From: Marinobacter maritimus
GTDB lineage: Bacteria > Pseudomonadota > Gammaproteobacteria > Pseudomonadales > Oleiphilaceae
Assembly (NCBI RefSeq): GCF_007671675.1
Contig: NZ_VCGW01000008.1
Coordinates: 1 to 64,000 of the forward strand
Length of the DNA: 64,000 bases
Direction of reading: 5' to 3'
Part shown: piece after piece, positions 26,983 through 35,130 of the stretch
How the letters are laid out: each line of letters starts with the position of its first letter
Numbering within the stretch: position 1 is the first letter of the stretch
Position numbers and translations under genes: made by a program
The notes under the pieces: model-generated
The model's input: only the letters and a program-made list of their open reading frames with translations
Database searches by the model: none
What the model was told of the DNA's origin: nothing

Positions 26983-27936
26983 ATGAACCCTAATTATCTC
27001 GATTTCGAACAGCCGATTGCCGACCTTGAAGCCAAGATCGAAGAGCTTCGCATGGTAGGCAATGACACCGATATCAACATTTCTGATGAAATTACCCGGT
27101 TGAAGAAGAAAAGCGTCAGTCTGACGGAGAATATATTTTCGGACCTGCACCCGTGGGATGTCGCCCGTCTTGCGCGGCATCCGCGCCGACCCTATACCCT
27201 GGATTATGTTGAAATGATCTTTGATGATTTCGATGAGCTCCACGGCGACAGGCGTTATGCAGATGATCAGGCCATTGTGGGCGGCACCGCGCGTTTGAAC
27301 GACAAGCCCGTGATGGTGATCGGCCATCAGAAGGGCCGGGAAGTGCGGGATAAGGTCAAGCGTAATTTTGGCATGCCGCGCCCCGAAGGTTACCGCAAGG
27401 CTCTGCGCCTGATGGAAATGGCCGAGCGCTTCAGAATGCCCATTCTCACGTTTATTGACACCCCGGGCGCTTATCCCGGCATAGGTGCCGAGGAACGTGG
27501 CCAGAGTGAAGCCATCGCCTTCAATCTTGCGGTCATGTCACGGCTCAAAACGCCGATCATTTCTACGGTAATTGGTGAGGGTGGTTCCGGCGGTGCACTG
27601 GCTATCGGCGTATGCGATCAGTTAAATATGCTGCAGTATTCGACTTATGCCGTTATATCACCGGAAGGTTGCGCTTCCATCCTCTGGAAAAGTGCCGAGT
27701 ATGCCTCCCTGGCGGCTGAGGCCATGGGCGTGACGGCGGATCGTCTGAAGGACCTCGGGTTGGCAGACAATGTCATCACGGAGCCCTTGGGTGGTGCGCA
27801 TCGCAACCCTGAAAAAATGGCTGAAGCCCTGCGTGAAACGCTTGCCAAGGGTATGGCTGAGCTCAGCCGTTTGCCTCTGGATGAGTTGGTGTCCCGGCGG
27901 TATGAGCGGTTGACCCGCTATGACACAGGGCGTTAA
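26983..27936 (+). CDS. accA: Acetyl-CoA carboxylase carboxyltransferase alpha subunit
   Basis: 317 residues, the usual length. N-terminal LDFEQPIADLEAKIEEL coiled region, then crotonase-like carboxyltransferase motifs including LTFIDTPGAYPGIGAEERGQ and IGEGGSGGALAIGV. With AccD it transfers the carboxyl group from biotin to acetyl-CoA, the first step of fatty acid synthesis. Its 3' end overlaps tilS by 17 bases. The 156-base gap upstream after dnaE can hold its own promoter; none is clear-cut. Confidence 0.97.
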   Translation: MNPNYLDFEQPIADLEAKIEELRMVGNDTDINISDEITRLKKKSVSLTENIFSDLHPWDVARLARHPRRPYTLDYVEMIFDDFDELHGDRRYADDQAIVGGTARLNDKPVMVIGHQKGREVRDKVKRNFGMPRPEGYRKALRLMEMAERFRMPILTFIDTPGAYPGIGAEERGQSEAIAFNLAVMSRLKTPIISTVIGEGGSGGALAIGVCDQLNMLQYSTYAVISPEGCASILWKSAEYASLAAEAMGVTADRLKDLGLADNVITEPLGGAHRNPEKMAEALRETLAKGMAELSRLPLDELVSRRYERLTRYDTGR

Positions 27937-29248
27937 GCCCGCTCCCGGGTTCGCCTTTTCGGAGGCTTTGATCGCGCCGGTAAAAGCTGTTTCTGGCTAC
28001 CGGCGCCTTTGGGTTGCTCTCAGCGGCGGCCTGGATTCCACCCTTCTGCTGCATCTTGCCGCGCGTTGCCATTCGGGCGTGCGCGCCATACATATAAATC
28101 ACCAGCTTCAGACCAATGCCGGTGAAACGGAAGCTTTTTGTCGCGACTTGTGCGCCGGGCTTGATGTTCACCTCGTTGTTCAGCCCGTATCGGTCAAGCA
28201 AGGCTCAAGCCTTGAGGAGGCTGCCCGCAAGGTTCGTTATGAGTCCTTTGAGACACTTCTCGAGCCTGGTGATATTCTTCTGATGGCTCACCACAGTGAT
28301 GATCAGGCCGAAACCGTCCTTTTCCGCATGTTTCGCGGCAGTGGTGTGGCGGGACTTGCCGGCATGCCAGGAAGTCGGCGGTTGGGAGCAGGCCTTCTTG
28401 TCCGTCCATTGTTGGGTGTTGAACGATCGGAGCTTGAACGCAATGCCCGTCAGGCTGGTATTTCATGGATTGATGATCCTAGCAATACGGACCAGCGATT
28501 CGATCGCAACTTCCTGCGTCTCAGTATTCTTCCCCTGCTTAAAAAACGCTGGCCGGGCCTGAATCAGCGCCTTCGGCACAGTGCGGGCGCTTGTTCGGAA
28601 AGCGATTTCCTGAATCAGCGGCTGGCAAGTTTGCAGTGGCAGGCCCTGGGAGGTCACCCACGCCGCCTCCCCGTTGAAGGTTTGGTCGCGCTCTCTCTAG
28701 TAGAGCAGAAAAATCTTCTGCGCTGGTGGATCCGGCGCGCCGGATATCGTCCTCCTTCCATCGGCGACTGGTCACAGGTTTTGCATGACCTGTTGCATGC
28801 TGCTGAAGACCGGTCGCCCGAACTGCAGGCAGAGGGCTGTAGCCTGCGGCGTTTTCAGGGTGAGCTTTACCTTGTTTCCGAAATGGCGGATTTGCCGGAA
28901 GAGCCTTTAGCCCTGGAGCCGGGGCAGCCAGTACGTTGGGGCGAGTTGACGATTCGGTTGATGCCGGTGGCTACTGCGAAAACCGATGCCCCGCCAATAC
29001 GGATATGTACGAGGCAGGGCGGGGAGCGCCTCCATTTTCGCGCGAGTGGTCCCTCAAAATCCCTGAAAAAATGGCTTCAGGAGCAGGCGATTCCACCTTG
29101 GAAAAGGCGCCGCCTGCCCTTGGTTTTCAGGGGCGTAAAGGGAGAGAGTGAGTTGATCGCTATTGGCGATCTATGGTGTTCTGAACAATACTGCGGAAGC
29201 GCGCCCGAAGCAGGCTGGCGGCTGATTGTGGAGCGGGATTGTGATTGA
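27920..29248 (+). CDS. tilS: tRNA(Ile)-lysidine synthase
   Basis: A 442-residue ATP-pyrophosphatase-type enzyme. The PP-loop SGGLDS is at residues 35-40, followed by INHQLQ and AHHSDDQAETVLFRMFRGSG. The C-terminal substrate-binding domain includes RICTRQGGERLHF and KKWLQEQAIPPWKRRRLP. It converts C34 of the AUA-reading tRNA-Ile2 to lysidine, which is essential for decoding. It overlaps accA by 17 bases and precedes pyrG by 87 bases. Confidence 0.95.
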   Translation: MTQGVKPAPGFAFSEALIAPVKAVSGYRRLWVALSGGLDSTLLLHLAARCHSGVRAIHINHQLQTNAGETEAFCRDLCAGLDVHLVVQPVSVKQGSSLEEAARKVRYESFETLLEPGDILLMAHHSDDQAETVLFRMFRGSGVAGLAGMPGSRRLGAGLLVRPLLGVERSELERNARQAGISWIDDPSNTDQRFDRNFLRLSILPLLKKRWPGLNQRLRHSAGACSESDFLNQRLASLQWQALGGHPRRLPVEGLVALSLVEQKNLLRWWIRRAGYRPPSIGDWSQVLHDLLHAAEDRSPELQAEGCSLRRFQGELYLVSEMADLPEEPLALEPGQPVRWGELTIRLMPVATAKTDAPPIRICTRQGGERLHFRASGPSKSLKKWLQEQAIPPWKRRRLPLVFRGVKGESELIAIGDLWCSEQYCGSAPEAGWRLIVERDCD

Positions 29249-29335
29249 GTCGCTGAGGGCTTTCTGGTAGTCTGGCGTCCCATCTTGAGATGACAATCTC
29301 CCTCCTTCACAGAACCTGATAATCATGGAATCTGC

Positions 29336-30964
29336 ATGACGCGTTATATTTTCGTCACCGGCGGTGTTGTGTCCTCACTGGGGAAAGGAATCGCATCGGC
29401 CTCTCTGGCTGCGATCCTTGAGGCACGCGGCCTGAAGGTTACTATCCTCAAGCTGGACCCGTACATAAACGTGGACCCTGGTACCATGAGTCCGTTCCAG
29501 CACGGTGAAGTCTATGTCACCGAAGACGGGGCTGAAACCGATCTTGATCTTGGCCATTACGAGCGCTTCATTCGCACGCCGATGAGTCGTCGTAATAATT
29601 TCACCGCCGGCCGGGTTTACGAAGAAGTTATACGCAAAGAACGCCGCGGTGATTATCTCGGCGGGACTGTGCAGGTTATTCCTCACATCACCGACGAGAT
29701 CAAGCGCCGTGTTGTAGAAGGCGCAGCGGGCGCAGATGTGGCTCTGGTTGAAGTGGGCGGCACGGTTGGTGACATTGAATCCCTGCCGTTCCTTGAAGCC
29801 TGCCGTCAACTGAAGGTCGAGGTAGGTTCCTCTCGTGCGCTTTTCATGCACCTGACACTGGTTCCTTACATTGCCACGGCTGGCGAAATCAAAACCAAAC
29901 CGACCCAGCATTCCGTTAAGGAAATGCGTTCCATCGGTTTGCAGCCGGATATTCTGCTGTGCCGCTCAGAGCATGAAGTGGATGCCAGCTCCCGCCGGAA
30001 GATTGCACTGTTCACCAACGTGGAAGAGCGTGCTGTCATTCCAATGCGAGACGCCAAATCCATTTACGCTATTCCTCGCATGTTGCACGAGCACGGTCTG
30101 GATCAGCTGGTTATTGAGCACTTCAGGCTTGAAGCACGCGAGGCGGATCTGAGTGATTGGGATAATGTCGTCGAATCACTGATGAACCCGGAGCAGGAAG
30201 TGACGATTGCCATGGTTGGCAAATACATGGAATTGCTGGAAGCTTACAAGTCGCTTATCGAATCCCTGCTGCACGCTGGCATCAAGACCCGTACCAAGGT
30301 AAAAATCAATTACATTGATTCTGAAGACATTGAGCGCGATGGTACCATGGTACTTGAGAGTGCCGATGCGATTCTGGTTCCCGGCGGTTTTGGCGAGCGT
30401 GGTGTGGAGGGCAAGATCCGCACGGTACAGTACGCTCGTGAGAATAAGGTTCCCTACCTGGGTATTTGCCTGGGTATGCAAGTGGCGGTTATTGAATACG
30501 CCCGTAACAAAGCCGGTCTGGTTGATGCCCACAGCACCGAATTCCGTGAGCACACACCATTGCCGGTTGTTGGCCTGATCACTGAGTGGCTTGATGCGAC
30601 CGGTGAACGCGAAGAGCGTACCGACGAATCGGACCTTGGCGGCACCATGCGACTGGGTGCTCAGGATTGTGTACTGACTGAAGGCTCGAACATTGCCAAC
30701 TGCTACGGCCGAAAAACCATTCGTGAGCGCCATCGTCACCGTTACGAGGTAAATAACCATTTCCTGCCGCAGTTGGAAGCATCAGGCCTGCTGGTTTCCG
30801 GGCGTTCCACCGATGGCAAGTTGGTGGAAGTAGTGGAAGTTGTCGATCACCCCTGGTTTGTTGCTTGTCAGTTCCATCCGGAATTTACCTCGACACCCCG
30901 CGATGGTCACCCGCTGTTCAAGGGCTTTGTGGAAGCAGCGTTGGCGAACCGTAAGGAGTCCTGA
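29336..30964 (+). CDS. pyrG: CTP synthase
   Basis: 542 residues. The N-terminal amidoligase domain starts TRYIFVTGGVVSSLGKGI; the C-terminal class I glutaminase has the nucleophile Cys378 in GICLGMQVA and the His/Glu pair in FHPEFTSTP. The enzyme makes CTP from UTP, ATP and glutamine. The stop is 2 bases before the start of kdsA, a tight arrangement with AAGGAG before kdsA. Confidence 0.98.
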   Translation: MTRYIFVTGGVVSSLGKGIASASLAAILEARGLKVTILKLDPYINVDPGTMSPFQHGEVYVTEDGAETDLDLGHYERFIRTPMSRRNNFTAGRVYEEVIRKERRGDYLGGTVQVIPHITDEIKRRVVEGAAGADVALVEVGGTVGDIESLPFLEACRQLKVEVGSSRALFMHLTLVPYIATAGEIKTKPTQHSVKEMRSIGLQPDILLCRSEHEVDASSRRKIALFTNVEERAVIPMRDAKSIYAIPRMLHEHGLDQLVIEHFRLEAREADLSDWDNVVESLMNPEQEVTIAMVGKYMELLEAYKSLIESLLHAGIKTRTKVKINYIDSEDIERDGTMVLESADAILVPGGFGERGVEGKIRTVQYARENKVPYLGICLGMQVAVIEYARNKAGLVDAHSTEFREHTPLPVVGLITEWLDATGEREERTDESDLGGTMRLGAQDCVLTEGSNIANCYGRKTIRERHRHRYEVNNHFLPQLEASGLLVSGRSTDGKLVEVVEVVDHPWFVACQFHPEFTSTPRDGHPLFKGFVEAALANRKES

Positions 30965-30966
30965 TT

Positions 30967-31812
30967 ATGGCCCAAAGCACCGTTACTGTTGCTGATATCG
31001 ACATCGCCAACCACAAACCGTTTGTGCTGTTTGGTGGCATGAACGTTCTGGAATCCCGAGATCTGGCATTTGAGGTTGCAGAAAGCTATGTTGAGGTTTG
31101 CCGCAAGCTCGGCATTCCTTACGTATTCAAGGCTTCTTTCGATAAAGCGAACCGCTCTTCGGTTAACTCCTTCCGGGGCCCCGGTCTCGATAAAGGCTTG
31201 CAGATACTGGCCGATATCAAGAGCAAGTACGGTGTTCCGATTATCTCTGATGTTCATGAGGTGGTACAGGCAGCGCCTGCGGCTGAGGTTTGTGACATCA
31301 TCCAGTTGCCTGCTTTTCTGAGCCGTCAAACTGATCTGGTTGTGGCTATGGCGGAGACCGGCGCGGCGATCAATATCAAGAAAGCTCAGTTTCTGGCTCC
31401 GCAGGAGATGGCGCACATCATCAACAAGTGTGCGGAGGCCGGCAACGACAGAATTATCTTGTGCGAGCGGGGCAGTAGCTTCGGGTACAACAACCTTGTA
31501 GTCGATATGCTCGGCTTTGGCATCATGAAATCCATGAACGTGCCGGTTATGTTTGATGTGACCCATTCACTGCAGATGCCAGGCGGTCGTGCAGATTCCG
31601 CCGGTGGTCGTCGTGCCCAGGTTACCGATCTGGCACTGGCTGGCATGTCTCAGGGGTTGGCGGGGTTGTTTCTTGAGGCTCACCCGAACCCTGATGAGGC
31701 CAAGTGCGATGGCCCTTGCGCCCTGCGTCTCAGCCAGTTGGAGCCGTTTTTGCAGCGTGTGAAGGCTGTTGATGACCTTGTGAAGAGTTTTAAACCTATC
31801 GACACCGCCTGA
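30967..31812 (+). CDS. kdsA: 3-deoxy-8-phosphooctulonate synthase
   Basis: 281 residues, full length. Family motifs include YVFKASFDKANRSS, RGPGLDKGL, ERGSSFGYNNLVVDM and FDVTHSLQMPGG. It condenses arabinose 5-phosphate with phosphoenolpyruvate to give Kdo 8-phosphate for lipopolysaccharide inner core. It follows pyrG by 2 bases. A small terminator-like hairpin overlaps its end, then palindromic element 1 separates it from eno. Confidence 0.97.
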   Translation: MAQSTVTVADIDIANHKPFVLFGGMNVLESRDLAFEVAESYVEVCRKLGIPYVFKASFDKANRSSVNSFRGPGLDKGLQILADIKSKYGVPIISDVHEVVQAAPAAEVCDIIQLPAFLSRQTDLVVAMAETGAAINIKKAQFLAPQEMAHIINKCAEAGNDRIILCERGSSFGYNNLVVDMLGFGIMKSMNVPVMFDVTHSLQMPGGRADSAGGRRAQVTDLALAGMSQGLAGLFLEAHPNPDEAKCDGPCALRLSQLEPFLQRVKAVDDLVKSFKPIDTA

Positions 31813-31823
31813 TTGGCGGTTTT
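31804..31823 (+). terminator. Weak terminator-like hairpin at the kdsA end
   Basis: ACCGCC / GGCGGT with a 5-base loop TGATT, followed by TTTCG. The 6-base-pair GC-rich stem overlaps the kdsA stop codon. The T run is only three to four long, so termination is probably partial. Confidence 0.5.
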
Positions 31824-31847
31824 CGCGTTATTAGGTACAGGTTATGG

Positions 31848-31956
31848 GAGAGAGCGGGGCACGGCTTTACGAAAATGTGCGGAGCCATGGATGGCGGAGC
31901 CAAGCGCACATGGATGTGCTTGTAGCGTTTTTCGTAAAGCCGTGCCCCGCTCTCTC
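31848..31956 (+). repeat. Palindromic element 1 (variable arms, conserved core)
   Basis: Two 28-base arms at 31848-31875 and 31929-31956 are perfect reverse complements. The 53-base core between them holds two small hairpins: GCCATGGATGGC (31884-31895) and GCACATGGATGTGC (31906-31919). Together they can fold into a three-way junction. The core closely matches those of elements 2 and 3, while the arms do not match base for base. It starts 36 bases after the kdsA stop and ends 40 bases before eno. No T run follows the right arm, so it is not an ordinary terminator, although strong transcript folding is expected. Confidence 0.92.
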
Positions 31957-31996
31957 TTGCACCAGATTTTGTTTATAAACTTGGAGACCCTGAAGA

Positions 31997-33292
31997 ATGA
32001 CCAAGATTGCCAACATTAAAGCCCGTGAGGTTCTGGATTCCCGTGGTAACCCCACGGTAGAAGCGGACGTAATTCTGGAAGACGGTACTCTTGGCCGTGC
32101 CTGTGCACCGTCTGGCGCCTCTACAGGCTCCCGTGAGGCGCTGGAGCTGCGCGATGGTGATGCGTCCCGTTATCTGGGTAAGGGCGTATTGAAGGCAGTT
32201 GCGGCTATCAATGACAAGATCAACAATGCGCTGAAGGGTAAAGATGCTGCGGACCAGCGAGGGCTGGATAACATCATGCTGGAGCTGGATGGCACTGAGA
32301 ACAAGGCCAATCTGGGTGCGAACGCTATCCTGGCGGTATCCCTGGCAGCGGCTAAAGCTGCTGCGGAGTCTTTGGGTAAGCCACTTTACGAGCACATCGC
32401 TGACATCAACGGCACCTCCGGCAAGTTCAGCATGCCTGTTCCGATGATGAACATTCTGAACGGCGGCGAGCACGCGGATAATAACGTAGATATTCAGGAA
32501 TTCATGGTGCAGCCGGTTGCTGCCAAGAGCTTTTCGGAAGCTCTGCGCATTGGTGCCGAAATCTTCCACAGCCTGAAAAAAGTGCTGCAGACTCAGGGCC
32601 TGAATACAGCGGTTGGCGATGAAGGTGGCTTTGCGCCTAACCTGCCGTCGAACGAAGCGGCTCTGGCGATTATCAAGGAAGCGGTTGAAAAAGCCGGTTA
32701 CAAGCTTGGTACAGACATCACTCTGGCTTTGGACTGCGCGGCCTCTGAATTCTACAAGGACCGCCAGTATGTATTGGCTGGCGAAGGCAAGAGCTTTGAC
32801 TCTGCTGGTTTTGCTGATTACCTGGCAGGCTTGGCTGAGCGTTATCCGATTGTGTCCATCGAAGATGGCATGGACGAGAGCGACTGGGACGGATGGAAAG
32901 TGCTGACCGACAAGATCGGCGAAAAAGTACAGCTGGTGGGCGACGATCTGTTTGTCACCAACACCAAAATCCTCAAGCGCGGTATTGATACGGGTGTGGG
33001 CAATTCCATTCTGATCAAGTTCAACCAGATTGGCAGCCTGAGCGAAACCCTGGATGCTATCAAGATGGCGCAGGATGCTGGCTTTACGGCGGTTATTTCT
33101 CACCGGTCAGGTGAAACGGAAGACACGACCATTGCGGATCTTGCCGTTGCGACCTGTGCGGGTCAGATCAAAACCGGTTCGCTTTGCCGTTCTGATCGTG
33201 TTGCCAAGTACAATCAGTTGCTGCGTATTGAAGAGGCGCTGCAAGGCAAAGCGCCTTACCGTGGTCTGATCGAGATTAAAGGTCAGGGCTGA
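31997..33292 (+). CDS. eno: Enolase
   Basis: 431 residues, full length. Motifs: EVLDSRGNPTVEADV at the N-terminus, GDEGGFAPNLPSNE, the metal-binding SIEDGMDESDWDGW, and the signature ILIKFNQIGSLSETL with SHRSGETEDTTIADLAV. It interconverts 2-phosphoglycerate and phosphoenolpyruvate and often scaffolds the RNA degradosome. It is isolated from kdsA by element 1 and followed by a strong terminator. Confidence 0.98.
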   Translation: MTKIANIKAREVLDSRGNPTVEADVILEDGTLGRACAPSGASTGSREALELRDGDASRYLGKGVLKAVAAINDKINNALKGKDAADQRGLDNIMLELDGTENKANLGANAILAVSLAAAKAAAESLGKPLYEHIADINGTSGKFSMPVPMMNILNGGEHADNNVDIQEFMVQPVAAKSFSEALRIGAEIFHSLKKVLQTQGLNTAVGDEGGFAPNLPSNEAALAIIKEAVEKAGYKLGTDITLALDCAASEFYKDRQYVLAGEGKSFDSAGFADYLAGLAERYPIVSIEDGMDESDWDGWKVLTDKIGEKVQLVGDDLFVTNTKILKRGIDTGVGNSILIKFNQIGSLSETLDAIKMAQDAGFTAVISHRSGETEDTTIADLAVATCAGQIKTGSLCRSDRVAKYNQLLRIEEALQGKAPYRGLIEIKGQG

Positions 33293-33349
33293 AATTAGCA
33301 GCTTCCATTTTAGCCTTTGAACCTCATGGGTTCAGGTAATAAAATGCCA

Positions 33350-33394
33350 GGGCCGTCGTGATTTGAATGAAAGTTCAGTCACGATGGCCTTTTT
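33350..33394 (+). terminator. Intrinsic terminator after eno
   Basis: A 12-base stem GGGCCGTCGTGA / TCACGATGGCCT (two wobbles) with a 17-base loop is followed by TTTTT. A smaller hairpin TGAACC / GGTTCA lies just upstream (33319-33335). It ends the eno transcript 60-100 bases after the stop, leaving about 100 bases for an ftsB promoter. Confidence 0.85.
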
Positions 33395-33498
33395 GCCCAA
33401 TTAGTTAGAAGAATTTGTTGCTAATCTACTCTAAGGTCTATACTTAGCGTCCGGTGTTTGATTTTTGATCGTTTAACTCCTTTACGGAATCGGTATTA

Positions 33499-33771
33499 AT
33501 GAAGTTGCTCTGGGCTTTCATGGTTGTTCTCATTCTCCTGCTACAGGTGCGCCTGTGGATTGGGGAGGGCAGCTTTGCGCAGGTTTGGACGCTGGAGAAA
33601 TCGATTGCCGAGCAGCGAAAGGAGAATGCCGAGCTGGCTACCCGCAATGAGCGCCTGTATGCGGAGGTGCGTAACCTTCGCAATGAGCAAGGGGCTGTTG
33701 AAGAGCGGGCCCGGATGAATCTTGGGTTGATTCGTGACGATGAGACGTTTTTTCTTGTTGTTGAGCAGTAA
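33499..33771 (+). CDS. ftsB: Cell division protein FtsB
   Basis: A 90-residue bitopic membrane protein: a short cytoplasmic start, a membrane segment at about residues 3-20 (LLWAFMVVLILLLQVRLWIG), then a periplasmic coiled coil (EKSIAEQRKENAELATRNERL) and the conserved ERARMNLGLIRDDETFF. It joins FtsL and FtsQ in the divisome. It keeps the standard position downstream of eno and upstream of ispD. Palindromic element 2 starts 19 bases after its stop. Confidence 0.95.
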   Translation: MKLLWAFMVVLILLLQVRLWIGEGSFAQVWTLEKSIAEQRKENAELATRNERLYAEVRNLRNEQGAVEERARMNLGLIRDDETFFLVVEQ

Positions 33772-33789
33772 TTTTCGGGTTTGGAGTTC

Positions 33790-33899
33790 AGAGCGTCGGG
33801 TAGATCTTTTCCGGGAAACGCTACGAGCACATCCATGTGCGCTTGACGGTGACCATCCTTGGCCACCGACATTCCCGGAAAAGATCTACCCGACGCTCT
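33790..33899 (-). repeat. Palindromic element 2 (inverted orientation)
   Basis: Arms at 33790-33817 and 33872-33899 are 28 bases each and perfect reverse complements (AGAGCGTCGGGTAGATCTTT... and its complement). The core, read on the minus strand, matches element 1: TGTCGGTGGCCAAGGATGG, then AAGCGCACATGGATGTGCT. Its hairpins are 33827-33840 (perfect, 2-base loop) and 33847-33868 (8 pairs with one A-C mismatch). The arms share little with element 1 beyond an AGAGCG start and an A-rich inner end. It lies between ftsB and ispD, 22 bases before the ispD start. Confidence 0.92.
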
Positions 33900-33921
33900 C
33901 CAGGCCCTTTGCGACAGCTCT

Positions 33922-34623
33922 ATGACTTCTCCTAAACTCTGGTTGATTGTTCCCGCCGCCGGCATTGGTCAGCGCATGCAGGCCGAGTGTCCCAAGCAAT
34001 ACCTCCGTATTAATAACCGCTTTATTCTGGATATCACCCTTTCACGATTGCTGGATTCCGGCCTCTTTTCTGGTTGTATGGTCCCGCTGAATTTAGCGGA
34101 TCATTGGTGGCCAGAGTCTGACGCCAGCAACGATGACCGAATTCAGACCTGCAGCGGTGGTGCAGAGCGGGCAAATTCTGTGCTCTCAGCACTACACGCT
34201 CTGGAAGATCAGGTCGCAACGGATGACTGGGTTCTAGTTCACGATGCAGCTCGTCCCTGTGTTCATCCAGGCGATCTTTCGAATCTCGTTTCAACGCTGG
34301 CGGATCACCCAGTGGGTGGCCTGCTGGCAGCTCCGGTTGCGGATACGCTTAAAAATGCGGAACCAGGCCGTTTGCCTGAAGTTATCGCAACCGTGGATCG
34401 CAGCCAGTTGTGGCGTGCGCTTACGCCACAGATGTTCCGTTATTCCATGCTGGTTTCGGCATTGGAGACGGCTCTGCAGGAGAAACAGCCGGTTACCGAT
34501 GAGTCCTCTGCCATGGAATTTTCCGGTAATATGCCTGTTCTGGTTGAAGGGCGGCCGGATAATATCAAGATTACCGTGCCCGCTGACCTGGATCTTGCCG
34601 GCTTTATTCTCAGCCGGTTCTGA
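33922..34623 (+). CDS. ispD: 2-C-methyl-D-erythritol 4-phosphate cytidylyltransferase
   Basis: 233 residues from ATG 33922 (MTSPKLWLIVPAAGIGQRM). The frame is open upstream through part of element 2, but those residues (MATDIPGK...) are not part of the family. The nucleotide-binding PAAGIGQRM, CPKQY and VLVHDAARPCV motifs are intact. It forms CDP-methylerythritol in the MEP route to isoprenoids. ispF follows 27 bases later. Confidence 0.96.
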   Translation: MTSPKLWLIVPAAGIGQRMQAECPKQYLRINNRFILDITLSRLLDSGLFSGCMVPLNLADHWWPESDASNDDRIQTCSGGAERANSVLSALHALEDQVATDDWVLVHDAARPCVHPGDLSNLVSTLADHPVGGLLAAPVADTLKNAEPGRLPEVIATVDRSQLWRALTPQMFRYSMLVSALETALQEKQPVTDESSAMEFSGNMPVLVEGRPDNIKITVPADLDLAGFILSRF

Positions 34624-34650
34624 ATTTTCTGGATTTCCCCGGAGTTGATT

Positions 34651-35130
34651 ATGCGAATTGGTCAGGGCTTTGATGTTCATGCCTTCGGCGCAGGCGATGC
34701 CGTTATTCTTGGCGGCGTTTCCATACCTTACAGCCAGGGGCTGAAAGCCCACTCCGATGGCGATGTATTGTTGCACGCTCTGGCGGACGCTCTTTTGGGT
34801 GCGATTGCCTTGGGGGATATCGGTCATCTCTTCCCCGATACCAGCGCCGAGTGGGCGGGTGCGGATAGCCGGGATTTGTTGCGTAGGGTAATGGCTCGGG
34901 TGGCGGAGGAGGGCTTCGGTGTTCTCAATGTCGACACGACGATCATCGCTCAGGCACCGAAAATGGCACCGCATATCGAGGCCATGCGCCTGAATATTGC
35001 GGAGGATCTGGGTATTCCGGCTAGCCATGTAAGCGTTAAAGCGACCACCAGTGAGAAGCTTGGGTTTACCGGCCGTGGTGAGGGAATTGCCTGCCAGGCG
35101 GTGTGTCTGCTCGAGCCGGTGTCGTCGTGA
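34651..35130 (+). CDS. ispF: 2-C-methyl-D-erythritol 2,4-cyclodiphosphate synthase
   Basis: 159 residues from ATG 34651 with GGAG 6 bases upstream; a TTG two codons earlier is less likely. Zinc ligands appear in RIGQGFDVHAF (D and H) and in KAHSDGDVLLHALADALLGA, and the family end motif TTSEKLGFTGRGEGIACQAV is present. It acts two steps after IspD in the MEP pathway. It overlaps truD by 4 bases if that gene starts at GTG 35127. Confidence 0.97.
   Translation: MRIGQGFDVHAFGAGDAVILGGVSIPYSQGLKAHSDGDVLLHALADALLGAIALGDIGHLFPDTSAEWAGADSRDLLRRVMARVAEEGFGVLNVDTTIIAQAPKMAPHIEAMRLNIAEDLGIPASHVSVKATTSEKLGFTGRGEGIACQAVCLLEPVSS

Noticed and set aside
31848..31956. Element 1 as an integron attC site or an ordinary terminator
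   Set aside because: There are no RYYYAAC/GTTRRRY ends and no integrase nearby, and no T run follows the outer stem.
31973..33103. A 376-codon open frame antisense to eno
   Set aside because: Enolase on the other strand is unmistakable, and no motif or ribosome binding site supports the antisense frame.
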